From Reticulitermes lucifugus (Eukaryota; Arthropoda; Insecta; Blattodea; Rhinotermitidae), in assembly GCA_026260175.1 (NCBI GenBank), contig JAKCWW010000151.1, positions 32,213 through 96,212 on the forward strand: a stretch of 64,000 bases of DNA, written 5' to 3'. Both the position numbers and the translations under genes were made by a program. Numbering within the stretch: position 1 is the first letter of the stretch; every line of letters begins with the position of its first letter. Below, piece after piece: positions 11,261 to 22,400 of this stretch. Below the pieces are notes generated by a model, which saw only the letters and a program-made list of their open reading frames with translations, ran no database searches and had not been told where the DNA came from.

Positions 11261-12875
11261 ACATACTGTAGGTTGTCCTGTATTATTAGACGTCTGTGCT
11301 TGCGTCTTTCTGCGTTTCGCACATACGCTGTTCTGCGTTAGACGTCTGTGTTGGTTTGCATCTCTGTGTTGTTATGTTATTAGTTGTCTGGGTTAGCTTG
11401 CGTCTCTTCATGTTGTCCTGTGTCACTAGGATTCTCCATCTGCATCTCGCAATGCTGTCCTGTGTTATTGGGCACTTGCCTTCCTTCTAAATTCTCGTAC
11501 GGAATTCATCATTAGCATTTCTAAAACTTTTGCAACAAGGCAAAGCAGGAATCGAATCAGGGTGTAACGCGAATATGATTTAGGGCGATTTGTTTTTTAA
11601 ATCATTATTTTTCCAGTGTCCATGGGACTGAAATAAAAGTTCAGTTGCAATGTTCTCTGTTATATAGGGCCTACTTCATTGCGTAAATCCTTAACGAGTT
11701 AACAGTTTGTAGCGTTTCCTACCACAGCAATATTTTCTTCTCGTCCCCTTCATCCAGCTGTCGTCCCGTTAGTGCGACTTCTACACGAAGGAAAAAAAAG
11801 GGCAAATAATCCAGTTTATCTCGTCACCACAGTCTACATGGAAATGCACTTGCACCGCAGTTTAAAATATTCAGCATGTGCCTTCGTGAAGCGTGTCTTG
11901 AAAAACAGTTTAAAAAAGGAATTGCTAATATCGACACAGGTCTTTGTGTCGTCAGAGGATAGGAATAAAATGTTAACTTCTACGAGATATGCCACTTTCC
12001 CTCCGAACAAAGGAAGGGAAAGTTAAAAAATTGTAATGCGTTTCTCTTCAGCATATACTTTGTTTTATTAGGGGCTGTAGGTGTTTATGCGATGGTGTGT
12101 GAGTGCTCCCTTGCTTTTTACGCTTTAGTTCGTTCCCACAATTCAATTACTTAATCACATGACCACTATTAACGAAATTTGACACGATGCTTTGCCGTTG
12201 GAGGCGACGCCAGTGTTGTGCTTGCTGTTCATCCTCAGTCAGTAGGCATAATAGCATAACGGACCCAGAAACTTGTGAGATGGCAGTGACATCGCTGCCC
12301 CTTAATGTAATGTTTGGAAATCATGCCTGCCTATATAGCTTAGGGAAAAAAATGTTATTTGTTGATACAATTTTTTTCGAGTTGGCTTAAGTGCACAATT
12401 TTTATTCGACAGCGACAACTAATGGAAGTTGTAGCTGTGTATGGAAGATAGGCCGAAGACATACGCGTTATGAATTAAATATTGCACATAAGCGACCAGT
12501 TATAAATGTGACGACGGCAGCTAACGCTGAGCTTATGTTCTGCTGTCTGTGCGAAAAATATACCGTACTAGACCCAATTTGTAGGCTACCTAAGTAATAA
12601 AATTTTCCCACAAAGAAAATAATAGCAGCAGCAACACCGCCGCCAGCAGTAGTAGTAGCAGCAGCACAATTTTTGACAAACACGTGATAGGTTTTATACA
12701 ATTTCGTTGTACCTGTTGGCTGAGGTCTTAAATATTACAATACTCGTATATTAAGATACATGTGTTACAATATATTAAGACACACGTAACTTAATGTATT
12801 CTAATAATTGAAGTCTCAGTTAATAACTGGAGCGAAATTATATTTAACCTTTTATGTGTTTTTAAAAACTTTCAG
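11261..12875. other. No gene recognised; trinucleotide tract
   Basis: A mixed AGC/CCG/AGT trinucleotide tract lies at 12621-12667. Frames of 60-85 codons (for example 11772-12026) look like chance. Confidence 0.5.
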
Positions 12876-12911
12876 CCTGAAGGTGACCGATTGCGGTCGA
12901 AACATGTGCCA
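12876..12911 (+). ncRNA. Hammerhead-like motif (Penelope-type)
   Basis: CCTGAAGGTGACC, loop, GGTCGAAACATGTGCC. Stem II GACC/GGTC is perfect; the first core box ends in G instead of A. It is followed by an AATAAATAATAC tract and TTGTGTTGACGGCATTTT, the same A/T-rich tail layout that follows the motif at 15568. Confidence 0.6.
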
Positions 12912-13064
12912 ACAATAAATAATACAAACATTTTAGTTGTGTTGACGGCATTTTATTCCTTTATTTTATGAGTAACAAAACGGGATGACTAACGTAAAAA
13001 AGAGTGTATATCATTATATGTGGCCAGTTGACCTGTCACCAACTGCCATGAATGCGCACGACGT

Positions 13065-13145
13065 AGTAACCTCGAAAAGAGGAGGCAAGAGGAGGCCCGG
13101 GCCCATATAGGGCTGTTGAGCCATGGTTATTATTATTATTATATC
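13065..13145 (+). mobile_element. SINE3 3' fragment with ATT-type tail
   Basis: GGAGGCCCGGGCCCATATAG then GGGCTGTTGAGCCATGG and a TTATTATTATT tail match the 3' ends of the copies at 1-112 and 5866-6102. It is 5' truncated, as usual for a retroposed element. Confidence 0.68.
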
Positions 13146-14746
13146 ATTATATGTCTGGAAACAGCTCAACAACGGGCTGACCGACGCTCGCCCGACGTCA
13201 GTCCTTTGGACTTGATCTGTGGGTACACTTGCAAGTCCCTAGTTTATTCATGTCCAATTGAAAATTAATAGCGACTTCATCGCATTTTTTATGCCTAACA
13301 AATTTGACCATTTGCAACCTCTCCGGGACCTTTGGAAGGGCGTGACACTCCATGATCAAACGTGTCCCTGCCTGCATTAATTCACGTGGAGGACATACTG
13401 TGCATTTGTTGTGAATTGTGACTTGATAAACGGTAAGAACTCAGCAGTCATGAAATTTGGAACTGTACTTTAAATGTATTATGCCAGTGTAGTAAAATAT
13501 TACATAGTTAAGGTATTCATAGTTGAATTAAACTCAAAGTCACTCATTTCCGGACGTATGTTTGTGTGAACTTCTCTCTCTCTCTCTCTCTCTCTTTGTC
13601 TCTTGAAGTTTTTCCAGGCATTTTAGATACACCCTATGTATTCAATTAACGAACTGTATGTTACTAAAAGTTCAAAGTTCAGCACTGTCAATACCAAAAA
13701 AAAAACCCCATTTGACAGGACCCCGAGCCATTTCTAGGCCAGTCACACCTCGCACCGTATCTGTACATCTTCTGCGATAACGGATTGATGAAGCTGGTAA
13801 TCAGTGAATGTGTGACACCGCATACACGGTATTGCGGGAGAGATCATAAAATATTAGCAGGGTGACATAGGAATCTAAAATGCAGGTAACGTCTTCTCTC
13901 GCCGCGATGCAGAAAGATTGCTCTATTATTCATGAAATTCGGAACGCCACTTTCCTTTTTTAGCAGCTCCTCAGAAGTTAATCTTGTCTCCAACGTAGGT
14001 GGATTCACTTTTCTCGTAATTCCAACTTAACCGTTTAAAGTTGCGTCTTGCCTAATGTTGCACTGGTTGAGGGGGTAGCTCTGCTTCCTGTAGACCATGG
14101 GAGTCTGCGGGGTTCTTTATTCCGGCCCTGAGTTCTGTTAGTACCTTGAAATACACTACGGCCTCCGAATCCTTCCCAATACGTTATTTGGAATGATACT
14201 CCAGTTCGAACACACACACACAAAAGGAAGTCTTATAGTATTTTTCTCTAGTGAAAGCGCCCATCTGTGACTCGGGTTTGTCTTAATTAAAATTGTACTC
14301 GAATGATGAAATACGTGTTTAAGATGACAGTATTTTAAATATGTTGACGTATTTAATAGAATTACTGGTGTCTTATGTGCACAGCAATGTTTTATTTTAT
14401 AGTTATTTATGTAAATGTAATTATTATAACAAATTATCTCCTAGTAGACATGTTTATAAATGATAAATATGTGTTTCGCTTGGCCAGCGTCTTTGTTATA
14501 ACAGTCGTTTTGACCAGCTGTATTTTTATTGTTTTATTATTATTTATTTATTTATTTGTCTGTTTTTCTCTTGTGTTCTTCTGATGCATCTGTTGGGGAC
14601 GTGCAACATATTTTCCCATTCAGAATCGTAATACCACAAAGTTATTCCTCTAAGGCAGTTATATAGTGAGTAGGATCATCTTTAGAGGGGTGGGAAGCCA
14701 TCATAAAATTTGTAATTTCATCCCCGTTGTGTTTTTACAGTAATCT
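13146..14746. other. No gene recognised; simple repeats
   Basis: A (CT)n tract lies at 13573-13596, an A run near 13696, and a TTTA-type tract at 14541-14557. No frame has a recognisable domain. Confidence 0.5.
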
Positions 14747-14895
14747 AAAGTTATATAAGCAATTCAAACACAACCATATATGACCAACCTGATGATGACA
14801 ATATATGATTGGAACATGTAGCTGACTTGATCTAAATATTTGCTGATTTAAACTAAATATATGGTTGTGTTTGACTGAATTTCTTATATAACTTT
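14747..14895. repeat. Hairpin element enclosing a hammerhead-like motif
   Basis: Arms 14747-14781 and 14857-14895 are nearly perfect inverted copies (AAAGTTATATAAG, CAAACACAACCATATAT). The right arm has a short insertion relative to the left. The 75-bp loop holds one hammerhead-like motif. It differs from the inverted pairs at 8905 and 47298 in having one motif in the loop instead of one per arm. Confidence 0.78.
14788..14822 (+). ncRNA. Hammerhead-like motif, degenerate
   Basis: CCTGATGATGA, stem CAAT/ATTG, then GGAACATGTAGC. The GAAAC box has lost one A, so it should be inactive. Confidence 0.45.
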
Positions 14896-15567
14896 GGTAA
14901 AATTTGTACTAGTCCAAACAAAAGTCGGCAATATGTACATTAAGTAGGTAGTATTAATGGTGTAAAATCGTTGTTTAGTAAAGAGGGTGTTCCTGTCTGT
15001 GGTCTGGGACTGTGAAGAAGTTAATACTCCGTTCTTGAAAGTACTGCTGGACCGCCACGATTAGCCTATCTTCACAAAACCGACTTCCTTAAAGACAGTG
15101 GGCCTTCGTATTCCATCTGTACCATCTGCCACAGGACTACATTGTGTTATAGTGCGTCGGATTAACAGTATTATACATCCAGTGGACCAGTACGTGAAAA
15201 TCAACTTAATAGTCGAATAGGAGAATATTCTTCTACAACTTTAGATACATAAATTTTCCGATTCACGTTGTTTAAAAGCTATAACAAGTATCTCCACTTT
15301 AGGTTCCATTCATTACAAAATAATAATTTTCATGAGAGACCACTACACACGAAAAACCGTCTGAAAGAGTACTTACGTCTCCACTAATCTGTAACTTCTA
15401 ATTGTATTTTTAACTTCAAACTTCATTTTTGTCGGCTTTTTCAAATTTAGCCCTCAACGCTGTAAAACAAAGTTACTGAACTCCACTCCGTTATATATAA
15501 TATATATAAGTGTAAGAAACTGAGATCTCAGTTTACATTCTAAACTGTTTTCTTCCATTCTTGCCAA
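14896..15567. other. No gene recognised; probable 5' flank of a retroelement tail
   Basis: AT-rich DNA leading into the motif at 15568. It may be part of the same retroelement copy, but I see no readable coding remnant. A TA-rich palindrome lies near 15492-15510. Confidence 0.4.
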
Positions 15568-15600
15568 CCTGATGATGGCCCTTTAGGCCGCAACATTTTA
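15568..15600 (+). ncRNA. Hammerhead-like motif (Penelope-type)
   Basis: CCTGATGATGGCC, loop CTTTA, GGCCGCAAC. Stem II GGCC/GGCC is perfect and the first core box is intact. The second box is GCAAC instead of GAAAC. An AATAAATGAG-type tail follows. Confidence 0.6.
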
Positions 15601-15703
15601 TTGAGCTGACACTGAATAAATGAGTTGCTGTGTTCGGAATCTACTGTGTTTCTTGTCATCAGTTTTCCTGCAAACTTTGACGAGAGATAACTGTAGTCGT
15701 CAT

Positions 15704-15893
15704 TGCCATGGCTCAGGTGGTTAGTTGCCGGCCTGTGCACACGGATTCCCCAGTTCAATCCCAGGACCACTCATCTGGGATCTGTGGTGGGCGGAGTAGC
15801 ACTGGGACAGGCGTTCCCTCGAGCCCTTCGGTTTTCCCCTGTCATTATCGTAATGCTTCGTGGTCATTAGCAGTTGACAGGGTCGTTAAATAA
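15704..15893 (+). mobile_element. SINE2, near complete
   Basis: A tRNA-like head (GCTCAGGTGGTTAGTTGCCG, box B CAGTTCAATCCCAGG) is followed by CACTGGGACAGG, CGGTTTTCCCCTGTCATTA and the end GGGTCGTTAAATAAGAC. Copies at 41631 and 57626 share this order. The head differs from SINE1 and SINE3, so a separate tRNA origin is likely. Confidence 0.82.
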
Positions 15894-16489
15894 GACACTT
15901 TAAATCATAGTAGTGAGTGCCTTACATTATTATCGCGATGGACAAACGAGCCAGTGCATCCGACCTCTGTGAGCCGCGCCGTAATGTAACACCATCGCCA
16001 TGTACATTTTCCTTCTTGATTCACGTTCCTTTTTTGTGTTTCCATACTTAACTTTTTTACGTCATGTTGGCGTAGTGCACGAAATACACCATGTAGTTGG
16101 CAACGTCGATCAGCGGGACCCCAAAGCGCGAAGGCCGGGGCCGCTCTGGTAACGAGATATTAAGAGATGAACGTAAAACAATGAACCAGAATTGGACATA
16201 GCAGGGGACGGAAACGCATGAACCCAGGCACGAATGGAGAACACAGGACGGAAGTATCTTGTTCGGCCTGTATGAAAATTCGGTTTTAACGAAAACCGCA
16301 GATATCTGAGTATTCTTTTTCAGACAGGTGTCCGTTTAACATACGTATTTCTAGGTATAAAACATTGCACACTGCACACATGTTGGGTAAGAGCAAAATC
16401 GCAAGTCAGAGATTTGTATGAGATTGGTTCTGAACGGTGGTGATTTTGAAGGTATTGTCATCTGTGTTGTGACGCCGTGTAGTCTCTTA
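15894..16489. other. No gene or repeat recognised
   Basis: A GC-rich patch at about 16108-16150 stands out from its surroundings but I cannot name it. Confidence 0.45.
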
Positions 16490-17009
16490 GGCCGCGTCCA
16501 CACTTGAGCATTCTGCGGCAACGTAACAGCGATTCGCAGGTCAGGACGGTGTTGCTGTAACATTCGCTCTGTTCGGTTCGCTGCGCCGGCTGATCCACCC
16601 TGCTGTCGGTTTTCCAGCGCACATCAAAGGATGTTACGTTACGCCGCTAGAGCAAGTTCGGACGTGTTTCTGTGCTCGCTGCGATCTTCGCGTCGCGCTG
16701 ATACTGGCACTTATCCAATGTTGTGTTTCACCGTCAGTGTGCGCAGCTACAATGGAGTGGACGCAAGAAAATACTTTGGGCTTTATTTGAGTTATACGAA
16801 AAAATGTCTGTTCTGTGGGATCCGAACCATCCCAGATATTATAACAAAATACACAAAGCATCTTCCCACCATGAGCAGCGAACAACTGGTGGATCACAGC
16901 GCGCAGCCCGTTCGCCGCAATGCTCGCCGTACTGTCCAACCTGCACCTCGGGTCGAGCAGAACCCCGCGCTGTTACGTTGCGGCAGATTGCTCAAGTCTG
17001 GACGCGGCC
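16490..17009 (+). mobile_element. PIF/Harbinger-type DNA transposon derivative
   Basis: Terminal inverted repeats of about 45 bp start GGCCGCGTCCACACTTGAGC on the left and end with its near-perfect reverse complement. Shared inner blocks include GCAACGTAACAGCG. The element is flanked by TTA on both sides (16487-16489 and 17010-17012), the 3-bp TWA-type duplication expected of PIF/Harbinger. At 520 bp it is far too short for the transposase gene and carries only part of the accessory MADF-type gene. It is a non-autonomous internal-deletion derivative. Confidence 0.85.
16752..16881 (+). pseudogene. MADF-domain (Harbinger second protein) fragment
   Basis: The start reads MEWTQENTLGFI. After a one-base (T) insertion the next frame reads FELYEKMSVLWDPNHPRYYN and continues KIHKASSHHEQ. 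The pattern FI-ELY...LWDP-HP-Y-N-K is that of the MADF DNA-binding domain, found in Adf-1-like host proteins and in the second protein of Harbinger transposons. In a complete element it would help the transposase reach DNA and the nucleus. Only the first third of the domain survives, between TIRs, so a host gene is unlikely. Confidence 0.75.
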
Positions 17010-17127
17010 TTAGATATGACCCAGCATTTCGGAGGAAGCTGTTCCCTCTTGTCTTCGGGGTAAACTTATACCCTAATGATATAAATACACCGTTTTCCCT
17101 GTTATGTATAATACGTTCCATATTGAT

Positions 17128-17212
17128 TCAGATTCAGGTCTTCTGGGGTGTTATTCCGTGTCGACTGGTAAATGTTTACCTACTTTTCGAAGGCGCGTAG
17201 TGCCTTGTCGTA
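17128..17212 (+). repeat. FWDVTPC-type repeat fragment
   Basis: One frame reads QVFWGVIPCRLVNVY, the familiar read-through of this repeat. Its antisense strand should carry the hammerhead-like motif, but here only a GGC..GCC stem and GAAAAG remain. The copy is strongly decayed. Confidence 0.6.
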
Positions 17213-17250
17213 ATTTTCCTGGCTGTGTATACGTTTTCCAGACAGTAATT

Positions 17251-17277
17251 GTTTTTTCTTTTTTGTTTCAGGTGAGT
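17251..17277 (+). promoter_or_regulatory. Candidate recursive splice (ratchet) site
   Basis: A long pyrimidine tract (GTTTTTTCTTTTTTGTTTCA) runs into CAG at 17269-17271 and is followed at once by GTGAGT (17272-17277). That is a strong 3' splice site abutting a strong 5' splice site, the juxtaposition that defines ratchet points in long insect introns. TAATT strings at 17210 and 17246 could serve as branch sites. No exon is visible on either side, as expected for a zero-length exon. If used, the window is part of a plus-strand intron. Chance remains possible. Confidence 0.45.
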
Positions 17278-17423
17278 ACTGGAAATCCGCTTTGTACAGT
17301 AGAAACCTGCCAAGACACCAAATCCTGTTATACAAGGTAAGGGCACTGTGGCCCGAAACTGCTATACAAACCATTGTTACGTCGTGATACTACAGAAAAT
17401 TGACTGCTTACTGTTTGGACTGA

Positions 17424-17705
17424 GGCGGCCGGGATGGCATAGTCGGTATAGCTACAGGCTACGGGGTGGACGGTCAGGGGATAGAATCCCGGGGGGGGGG
17501 ATAGTCCGTGCCGTCCAGATCGGTCCCGAGGCCCACTCAGCCTCCTGTACAAACGGTACCCGGTCTTTCTTGGGGTAAAGCGGCCGGAGCGTGGTGCTGA
17601 CCACCCACCTCCTGGTGCTGGGTTGCAGGTGGGTTACAACTATACTTCTGCCCCCCCCCCTCTGTGCCTGCATAGGTATGTCATGGGATGAGCTTCACCT
17701 TTGCT
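17424..17705 (+). mobile_element. SINE1, near full length
   Basis: The head GGCATAGTCGGTATAGC and a box-B-like GGGGATAGAATCCC precede the body GCCTCCTGTACAAACGGTAC, GACCACCCACCTCC and a decayed 3' end. It contains a run of ten G (17491-17500) and one of ten C (17651-17660). It lies 150 bp downstream of the candidate ratchet site. Confidence 0.84.
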
Positions 17706-18032
17706 GGTTGGACTGAACGGGGTTTGATTCCTGGTAAGTGAATGCATTTCACAACGTCTACGAGGTCAGTCCAGCTGTCTCCCTATTGAATTCCATCTGG
17801 CGACAGATAAGAAATGTGCTTAGTTCTGCCCCTATGGCCGCTGCATATACAGGTGCCTCTTAGCTTGACAGGTTCGTCGCATACAAAGCCTGCATCCGCT
17901 GGGGCATCTCATGACAGCTGCTGTGCTTAGGGACACTATATGTACCTGATATTATAGATACGGTAGCATTTCGTTATGAGTCCCAGAACAGTATTTTAGG
18001 TCTTCGTGATTACAAAGTATCTTGAGCGCTGT
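17706..18032. other. Nothing recognised
   Basis: A short stretch between two opposed SINE1 copies, with no supportable feature. Confidence 0.45.
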
Positions 18033-18282
18033 AATGGTAAAGTTCACCCTGTAACAGGCCATGAAGGCCCAGAGGGGTACAAGAGGAATGGCTCAACTCT
18101 TTCATCTGGGCGCTAGATGGGGGTGGGTGGTCTAAGTCATGACCCGGCTGCTTTATCCCTCGGGAAGGAGACCCGGCGCCCATTGTACAGGAGGCTAGGT
18201 GGGCTCCAGGGCCGGTCTGGACGGGCGTAGAAAACTCTTCCCCACCGGGATTCGATTTCCGGACTGCGCTATCCCAGCCCAC
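18033..18282 (-). mobile_element. SINE1, near full length, inverted
   Basis: The minus strand runs from a head (GCTGGGATAGCGCAGTCCGG, then GAAATCGAATCCCGG) through GAGCCCACCTAGCCTCCTGT, the GTAAAG..GCCGGG block and the 3' end AGGGTGAACTTTACC. With the plus-strand copy at 17424 it forms a large imperfect inverted repeat. Confidence 0.84.
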
Positions 18283-18604
18283 GTTTATACAAATACTCAG
18301 TCTTAAGATGACTTTGTGGCGGTGTAATACGTTTTCTAAAGGTACTAAACTACATTTTCGAAAGACACTAACCAACCGTGTTAATATCAGCACTTACACG
18401 ACTGATTCGTGTAAAGAAAATCCCCGTATTATTTTATAAGCTACGAATAATTGTTTGATTTGGGGGAAATTTTTTGCAGCGTGTCACATGTAAAGATTGT
18501 ACGCTTTCGGTAGAGGTGTAACTTTTTATTTCACCAGTTTCCCATAAGGTGCTGATTCGACTGCGTACATTTTCTGCATCGGAAGGGATGTGAATAGGAT
18601 TGGT

Positions 18605-18635
18605 GTTATTTAACGACGCTGTATCGACTTCAGGG
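18605..18635 (-). mobile_element. SINE2 3'-end scrap
   Basis: The minus strand reads ATACAGCGTCGTTAAATAAC, matching the last bases of the SINE2 copy at 41631-41872. It is only about 30 bp, so it could be a heavily truncated insertion. Confidence 0.5.
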
Positions 18636-18737
18636 ATTGTATTGGTTTAAGCTGTGAGGATAGTTAATTCAAGAGTAATTTAACAACAGTATTAACCCTT
18701 TAAAGCCTAGTGATTTCGTGTACGTACCACATTGTGG

Positions 18738-18817
18738 AGGGGCTGGGATAGCGTAGTCAGTATAGCGACTTGCTACGGGCTGGACGGTCCGGGGATCGAA
18801 TCCCGGTGGGGGCGAGA
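18738..18817 (+). mobile_element. SINE1 head running into assembly gap
   Basis: GGGATAGCGTAGTCAGTATA and GGGGATCGAATCCCGG form the cleanest SINE1 head in the window. The body is lost in the gap that begins at 18818. Confidence 0.82.
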
Positions 18818-19330
18818 NNNNNNNNNNNNNNNNNNNNNNNNNNNNNNNNNNNNNNNNNNNNNNNNNNNNNNNNNNNNNNNNNNNNNNNNNNNNNNNNNNN
18901 NNNNNNNNNNNNNNNNNNNNNNNNNNNNNNNNNNNNNNNNNNNNNNNNNNNNNNNNNNNNNNNNNNNNNNNNNNNNNNNNNNNNNNNNNNNNNNNNNNNN
19001 NNNNNNNNNNNNNNNNNNNNNNNNNNNNNNNNNNNNNNNNNNNNNNNNNNNNNNNNNNNNNNNNNNNNNNNNNNNNNNNNNNNNNNNNNNNNNNNNNNNN
19101 NNNNNNNNNNNNNNNNNNNNNNNNNNNNNNNNNNNNNNNNNNNNNNNNNNNNNNNNNNNNNNNNNNNNNNNNNNNNNNNNNNNNNNNNNNNNNNNNNNNN
19201 NNNNNNNNNNNNNNNNNNNNNNNNNNNNNNNNNNNNNNNNNNNNNNNNNNNNNNNNNNNNNNNNNNNNNNNNNNNNNNNNNNNNNNNNNNNNNNNNNNNN
19301 NNNNNNNNNNNNNNNNNNNNNNNNNNNNNN
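18818..19330. other. Assembly gap (513 N)
   Basis: Unknown bases. The gap lies between a SINE1 head and an inverted LINE end, so collapsed repeats probably caused it. Long frames across it are artefacts. Confidence 1.
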
Positions 19331-19475
19331 ACCTCTCCCCTCCCCCATACGTGCTACATGCCCCGCCCACCTCATTCTTCTTTATTTGATCACGCGAATA
19401 ATAATTTTTGATGAGTACAGATCATTACGTTCCTCGTTATGTAGTCTTCTCCACTCTCTTTGTATATAATGCGGA
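19331..19475 (-). mobile_element. LINE 3' coding-end fragment
   Basis: The minus strand first reads EWRRLHNEERNDLYSS, then, after a short stretch with a stop, MRWAGHVARMGE. This is the C-terminal region of a widespread insect non-LTR retrotransposon that also appears at 36450 and 38125. It is cut by the gap. I would place it near RTE-like LINEs, from memory. Confidence 0.75.
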
Positions 19476-22400
19476 TTAATTTTAGTCTTCAAATGTTCAA
19501 ATTACGGACTGTTTTGATTAAGTTCCTGTGGATCATTGATCCATCTATTGTGTGACGGTGCTAGCTTGATCTCGTATACTATTTAGCTTGGTGTAAAGTT
19601 GCGAAGGTGAAGTTTATGAACTGCACAACCCAAGTGGAAGAGATGTGAGGAATACTGACCATTTATTAAGCCGTTTGAACCAAAACAGAACATATTTATT
19701 GAGGTCTAATAAAATGTGATAATTGAGTGGTCGGTCATTTAAGTACGCTGTGTTGAGGCACAGCTTACCTAGCGTAAGGGCGATTGCGTGATTGATTAAT
19801 GCGAAAGGATGTGGTTAGAAGTGGTGGTAAGTGTTCCAAGGCATATGCCTGCAAGGGCTGAGGAAAGTCGTGAAGATCCTAGTGATAGCTTGTTCCAGTA
19901 ACCATGATTCGAGCCAGGTACTGCCCGAAGACAGCCGAGCGTCGTACAGCCCACATGTGCCATAATTCAGTCAGCCTGAATGTGTAAGAGCATATTAATT
20001 TTAATACAACGCCGAAGTTACAAAAGTCCGTAGGTGCTCGCACTGTTGATTTATTTTAACACTGCTTTGGATCTTACTTCGTATCCTGCGCCTGCAGGTA
20101 CTGTTGCCCGTTGTTGCATAAGGTAATGGCCCATCCTATGTAACGAGCGCCCCGGGGAACAGGCTTCCCGGCAGAATCAGTCCTCGACAGACTCTGCCCT
20201 CTGGCGACCGCCGGGTGCATTTGGCATGCCACAAATTGATTCGCATTATCAGATCCTTTGGCCCTACATAGTGGAGTCCTGGCTTCAAAACGTCAGGTCA
20301 CTCGCGCTTTGGCGTGATATATTTTTGGGGTATCAGTTTTAACTGTGAACAGAAGTTCAGGAAAGAGCTTAGGATGTGTGTTTTGCTTCATAGTCAGGGG
20401 CTGGCAAGAACCAATAATCGTGGGACTTGCTTCTTTTTTTGCATACATAATACCCATCAACAGACTTCTACACACTACCCCGATGTGTCTTAGCGTTTTT
20501 GTAATCTACAGGAATATGCTTTGTACAGAATTTATAAATTTTTTATCGGTGACATTTCCAGATAAAACAGTTACTTAATAGTTACTATAAAACCGATATA
20601 TATATATATATGTATATATATATTTGTGAATGCAACCATTTTATTTATTGTTTAAATTAAAGACATCTGTTTTAAGACCTTAGATAAGATGTTTTGTTGT
20701 GTCTCGTACCTAGTTACTGCGTTTGTGTTTGTGTTGTTGGTAGCAGGGATTTAGAATATACGAAAGTGGCGTGGTCTCACTTTGCATCATATAGATGTTT
20801 GATTAAAATTCGTCACATCTTACTATTGGGCGTTAACTAAATGTGCTGTGGTTGTGATAGTTTGAGGAAACTGTGTAGGAGTTGAAAGGAGTGCTGCTTT
20901 CGAGAAACTACCGCAGTGATTGAGGTATATTTTAACGGAATTGTGTCGTCTTTTTGCTTTTCACTATTGTCTTTAGTGTCCAGTACAGTGCCTACAAGTT
21001 TTCTCGTTCTTCTCTCGAGCCCAACTGGGCGATCACAACTAAAAATCCAACTGCAGTACCTCGTCATTTTCGTAAGGAAAATGTGTCACAATAGCCAGTT
21101 TCGGCTGCGGATGCAAGCTGTTAAGCCTAGTGGATGTGCATTTTTAAATGTTACCGGAAAACCGAGAACTAATTATGTCACGGACTGTATGTGTTTTGAC
21201 CTTGGTAGTGAAAGGAGAGGGCGTTCTTCAGCATGGTAATGCCACAGCTTCAGTAAACCCGCAAATCATGGGTGTATGCGGAGATACAATCTCTGCACAC
21301 ATACATGGGAAGTAAGACCTTTTGAAGGTAACTTATTGCATGTGTCTTCAGTAACAAACGGAGGCGTCATATGGAGCTAATGAGTTTGTGTGTAGGATTT
21401 GCCATGCAGACACACCTAACTCTTCTTCATTCATCTCCTCGCTCATTCATTGCTTTGACTGCGCGGCCTTCGGATAGGCATGGTGGGTGCCAGGTTGTTG
21501 TTCGTTTTATTTCAGGTTGCAACTTCATGCAGGGCTACTTATAAATACCATGACGTTTCTGATTAGTAATTCCGCACATGCACAGTTTTACCAGAGTAGT
21601 GTTTAAATTATGCTTTCGTAAAGTACAAGCTGTATTTCGTTCACGAGGAGTGTGTTCTACAGAAATGTAGGTACCAGATAATGGTTTCCTCCAGGTTGTC
21701 AGTTTTATCTGTCCATGAGCACAGGAGCTGTGACTGCATGTTCCGGCGGATGGAGGCTTTCTATTCGACAAACGTGCGGTGCTCAGGGACGCAATGAAAG
21801 GGACACTCTGTATTATCCGACAGCCCTGAGAGTTCTAGTAAGCGCTGTTCACGCGATGTCTGTTTCTTAACGGCACGTAAAGCAGGCAAGACACCAATTA
21901 AATAATGGGCCCAGCGATACGGGTTAATTAATTGAATCGTAAACATGTAGGGCGTCAGGGTGCGGACTGGTTTCAGTTGTGTCAGGAGAGGCGTTAGTAG
22001 TGGCCTCTAGTGAGTCTGGGTCACGTATAAGGCGCATAATATCTAGAGCATTTGAGTGAGCTTCTCTGGAAGGGCACTGTGTTCGGAATTTTACACCTTG
22101 TTTTGTTAAAAGCGTCGCGTCATCGTCCAGTAGGCTTTCGCCTATGTCCTGGCATGAGGTCAGCAACATCGTTGTGCTTCGAATCGATTTGGCATTTCCA
22201 CAGTGTGACAAGTCAGACACAAATCAGGAGGCGCCTGAGTAACAATGTCTTTAAGACGTGCCTTTTTCACGGCATGTAAGAGCCGTTCTACGTTACACAT
22301 TAGTTACTGTTTTATCGTACAAAAAGTAGAAAGAATACTCGGCTTTTGCCTACACGGTGTTCCTAATGGTTCCTGCAATAACGGACGTTGTGCTCCGCGA

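Noticed and set aside
18669-19469. Frames of over 200 codons
   Set aside because: They are read through 513 N and are artefacts of the gap.
21535-22220. Three overlapping minus-strand frames that might be one gene
   Set aside because: They are in different frames, use non-ATG starts in part, and show no family resemblance.
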